A stretch of DNA of 64,000 bases from Bacillota bacterium (lineage in GTDB: Bacteria > Bacillota > Clostridia > Clostridiales > Clostridiaceae), in the NCBI GenBank assembly GCA_023424785.1, contig JAFADP010000031.1:1-64000 (forward strand), in the 5' to 3' direction. Below the pieces are notes generated by a model. It was not told the origin of the DNA. It ran no database searches and worked only from the letters and a program-made list of their open reading frames with translations. Of this stretch, positions 61,408 through 64,000 are shown piece by piece. Positions within the stretch are counted from its first letter, which is position 1, and each line of letters opens with the position of its first letter. A program made the position numbers and the translations under genes.

Positions 61408-64000
61408 ATGAAATATTTTAAAGAAAAAATTGATGATTGTTTAAAAGAGCAAGGCGTAGACTTAGAAAAAGGGCTTAGTGATAGCGAAATAAAAGCTAGA
61501 AGTGAAAAATACGGTAAAAATGAATTTTCAACAAAGGAAGAAGGAAGTATATTAGATGATATAAAAGATGCTTTACTTGAACCAATGATGATTATTCTTT
61601 TAGTAGCAGCTATAGTTAGTGCAGTAATAGGCGAATATTATGATGCTATAGGTATTGTATGTGCAGTAGCTATAGGTATTACAATAGGTATTGTAACAGA
61701 AGGTCGTTCTAAAAAAGCTGCAGAATCATTAGCTAAAATGACTGAAGATATAGTTGTTAAGGTACTTAGAAATGGACAAGTTATGAATGTTTCTAAAAGT
61801 GATTTAGTACCAGGAGACATTGTTTATCTTGAAACTGGAGATATGATTCCAGCAGATGGTAGATTTTTAGAAACTGTAGATTTAAAGGTTAGAGAAGATA
61901 TGTTAACTGGAGAATCTGATGATGTTAAAAAAGATGCAAATGTAATTATAGATTTAGTTGAACTTGATGTTAAAGGACAAAAACAAATTCAAGATCCAAT
62001 ACCTGCAAAGCAAATAAATATGGGATTCACAGGTACATTAGTTGCATATGGTAAAGCTACTATGTTAGTTACAAGTACTGGTGATAATACTGAAATGGGT
62101 AAAATTGCAGAAACTCTTCAAATGGATGAAGAGGAAACTCCACTTCAAATTAAACTTGGTAAGTTAGGTGGAACAATTGCAAAAATTTCTAGTGTAATTG
62201 CTGGATTATTATTTATATTTATGGTTGTAAAAGTAATAACAAGAGGGGAAGTAGATATAGATGGTTCTGGAGTTAAGGCCTTCCTTGAATCCATAGGACC
62301 TATAAAAACTGCTTTTGTTACATGTATAGCATTAATTGTTGCAGCAGTTCCAGAAGGACTGCCAACAATGATAAATATGACATTAGCATTAACAATGCAA
62401 AAAATGGCAAAGATAAATGCCTTAGTTACTAAAAAAGAAGCTTGTGAAACAATAGGATCTGTAAGTGTAATTTGTTCAGATAAAACAGGAACTCTTACAC
62501 AAAATAGAATGACAGTAGAAAATGTATATATTAATGGTGAATTTGTAGATTTAAATAAGATAGAAGATAAAAACTTTATTAATAACTGTCTTTTAAATTC
62601 AACAGCTGATATAAGCTTTGAGGGTGAAAAGTGTAATTACTTAGGTAATTCAACTGAGTGTGCTCTTCTTTTATGTTTAAAGAACTTAGATTATAAGAAA
62701 GCAAGAAAAGCAGGTCATATAATACATCAAATTCCATTTAACTCAATGAATAAGTACATGGGAACAATTATTAATAATGATGGAAGAAATCAATTATTAA
62801 TAAAGGGTGCTCCAGAAATAGTTCTTGCAAAATGTACAAATGAAATTATAAATGGAGAATTAACTAAAATTACTGAAAATAGAAAGCAAGAAATTTTAGA
62901 AGAGATTCAAAAGCTTCAAGCAAAATCTATGAGAATTTTAGGATTTGGATTTAAGTATATAGAAGAAGCTGAGATGGAAGCGGCGGCTACTACAGAAGGT
63001 GGAGTTTTAGCACAAAGTGATACAGAGTTTGGTTTAATATTTAATGGTTTCGTAGCTATAAAAGATCCATTAAGACCAGATGTAAATAAGGCTATAACAG
63101 TAGCTAGAGGTGCTGGTGTTGAAACTAAAATGTTAACAGGTGACAACATAAATACAGCAAAAGCAATTGGTGAAGAACTTGGAATGCTTGAAGGTGGTAA
63201 GAAAGTTGTTGAAGCTACTTATATAGATACTTTAAGTGATGAAGAATTACAAGAAGAAATTAAGAATATTGCAATAGTTGCAAGAAGTAAGCCAGAAACT
63301 AAAATGAGAATAGTAACTGCTCTTCAAAACAATGGAGAAGTAGTTGGTGTTACTGGAGATGGTATCAATGATGCACCTGCATTAACAAAAGCAGATGTTG
63401 GTATAGCTATGGGTATATCAGGATCAGAAGTTTCAAAAAATGCTGCAGATATAATACTTACTGATGATAACTTTGCAACAATAATTAACGGAATTAAATG
63501 GGGGAGAGGAGTATACCAAAACTTTCAAAGATTTATTCAATTCCAACTTACAGTTAATATTATTGCATTCTTAGTAGCAATTGTTTCTCAAATACTTGAT
63601 TTCCCAATGCCATTTACTACTATCCAATTATTGTGGGTAAATATTATAATGGATGGGCCTCCAGCATTAGCTTTAGGTTTAGAGCCAATTAGAGAAGCAG
63701 TATTTAAGAATAAACCTGTAGATAGAAATGCAAGTATTATTACAGGTACAATGATAAAAAATATTATTTTAAATGCTATATATGTAACTGCAATATTATT
63801 AATACAAATGAACTTCAATATATTAGGTGCTTCAACAGAAATGGTTGGTACAGCTAGCGAAATGGAAACAGTATTATTTGCATTATTTGCATTTAGTGCA
63901 TTATTTAATGCATTTAACTGTAGAGAGTTTGGTTCAGATAGTATATTTAAGAATTTCTTGAAGAATAAAACAGCATTAATTATTATTAGTGTAACAGGTG
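61408..64000 (+). CDS. P-type calcium-transporting ATPase, truncated by window edge
   Basis: The frame is open from ATG 61408 to the last base (~864 codons). It has an N-terminal cation-ATPase domain and the TGES motif (LTGESDD). Membrane helix 4 reads AAVPEGLPT, the Ca2+-type PEGLP motif. The phosphorylation site is CSDKTGTLTQ (D358) and the hinge is TGDGINDAPAL. Several C-terminal helices follow, including LLWVNIIMDGPPALALG. This is the PMCA/SERCA-like group that exports Ca2+. The start follows AAAAGGAGTGGCAT. Co-transcription with Ca2+-binding TerD proteins suggests that calcium handling is part of this stress system. Confidence 0.93.
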   Translation, partial: MKYFKEKIDDCLKEQGVDLEKGLSDSEIKARSEKYGKNEFSTKEEGSILDDIKDALLEPMMIILLVAAIVSAVIGEYYDAIGIVCAVAIGITIGIVTEGRSKKAAESLAKMTEDIVVKVLRNGQVMNVSKSDLVPGDIVYLETGDMIPADGRFLETVDLKVREDMLTGESDDVKKDANVIIDLVELDVKGQKQIQDPIPAKQINMGFTGTLVAYGKATMLVTSTGDNTEMGKIAETLQMDEEETPLQIKLGKLGGTIAKISSVIAGLLFIFMVVKVITRGEVDIDGSGVKAFLESIGPIKTAFVTCIALIVAAVPEGLPTMINMTLALTMQKMAKINALVTKKEACETIGSVSVICSDKTGTLTQNRMTVENVYINGEFVDLNKIEDKNFINNCLLNSTADISFEGEKCNYLGNSTECALLLCLKNLDYKKARKAGHIIHQIPFNSMNKYMGTIINNDGRNQLLIKGAPEIVLAKCTNEIINGELTKITENRKQEILEEIQKLQAKSMRILGFGFKYIEEAEMEAAATTEGGVLAQSDTEFGLIFNGFVAIKDPLRPDVNKAITVARGAGVETKMLTGDNINTAKAIGEELGMLEGGKKVVEATYIDTLSDEELQEEIKNIAIVARSKPETKMRIVTALQNNGEVVGVTGDGINDAPALTKADVGIAMGISGSEVSKNAADIILTDDNFATIINGIKWGRGVYQNFQRFIQFQLTVNIIAFLVAIVSQILDFPMPFTTIQLLWVNIIMDGPPALALGLEPIREAVFKNKPVDRNASIITGTMIKNIILNAIYVTAILLIQMNFNILGASTEMVGTASEMETVLFALFAFSALFNAFNCREFGSDSIFKNFLKNKTALIIISVTG

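Overview
This is a 64 kb stretch of very AT-rich DNA. Codons are A/T-ended, Shine-Dalgarno sequences are strong (AGGAGG-like) and intrinsic terminators are plentiful. Together with YhaM, MoxR/VWA, TerD/TelA and NEAT-type heme uptake genes, this points to a low-GC Firmicute, most likely Clostridium sensu stricto. The species cannot be fixed from the sequence. No rRNA, tRNA, CRISPR array, insertion sequence or prophage was recognised. Nearly all genes lie on the + strand; four single genes on the - strand (DEAD-box helicase, AGCS symporter, SDR oxidoreductase, NADH oxidase) separate the operons.

Layout. 1-4.9 kb: 3' part of a DinG-type helicase, cysteine desulfurase + ThiI (tRNA 4-thiouridine), an orphan binding lipoprotein and a 47-aa ORF. 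5-11 kb: DEAD-box helicase with a structured leader, a PH-like membrane protein, a candidate promoter-to-terminator small RNA, a tri-modular acyl-activating enzyme/ACP/acyltransferase gene broken by a one-base frameshift in a 7-A run, a zinc-ribbon protein and a pentapeptide-repeat protein. 12.5-24.9 kb: an eight-gene operon (exported membrane protein, ABC ATPase, ABC permease, coiled-coil/Gly-Ser protein, MoxR ATPase, DUF58, BatA-like protein, double-VWA protein). It is preceded by a duplicated ~56-bp element with 11-bp-periodic CTTAAT boxes. 25-32 kb: redox enzymes (SDR, FAD-Rieske), HAD phosphatase, D-2-hydroxyacid dehydrogenase with a ketodeoxygluconate-type permease, a siderophore-type lipoprotein and a CPBP protease. 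32.2-35.6 kb: VTC domain, DUF4956 and a beta-helix surface protein.

35.7-41 kb: a probable Fur-controlled heme acquisition operon arranged like streptococcal Shr-Shp-HtsABC: multi-NEAT surface protein, single-NEAT anchored protein, lipoprotein, permease, ATPase. Its NEAT-like domains lack the usual heme-ligand tyrosine motif and carry two conserved methionines. 41-45.4 kb: NADH oxidase, an unknown protein plus hemerythrin (oxygen handling), YhaM nuclease and a secreted protein. 45.5-48.7 kb: OmpR-type two-component system with its own 11-bp direct repeats. 48.8-51.6 kb: a methyltransferase and an exported DUF4874/DUF4832 protein.

51.7-64 kb: a tellurite/stress (Ter) island: YceG-like protein, TelA, three TerD paralogues, an enzyme module (CitE-like lyase, phosphoribosyltransferase-TRSP, StiP/Pelota, HAD phosphatase), and a P-type Ca2+-ATPase that runs off the right edge. 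The strongest leads for undescribed biology are the MoxR/ABC envelope operon with its tandem promoter boxes, the Met-type NEAT heme system, the Ter enzyme module including a YceG protein that looks internally triplicated, and the candidate small RNA near 7.1 kb.
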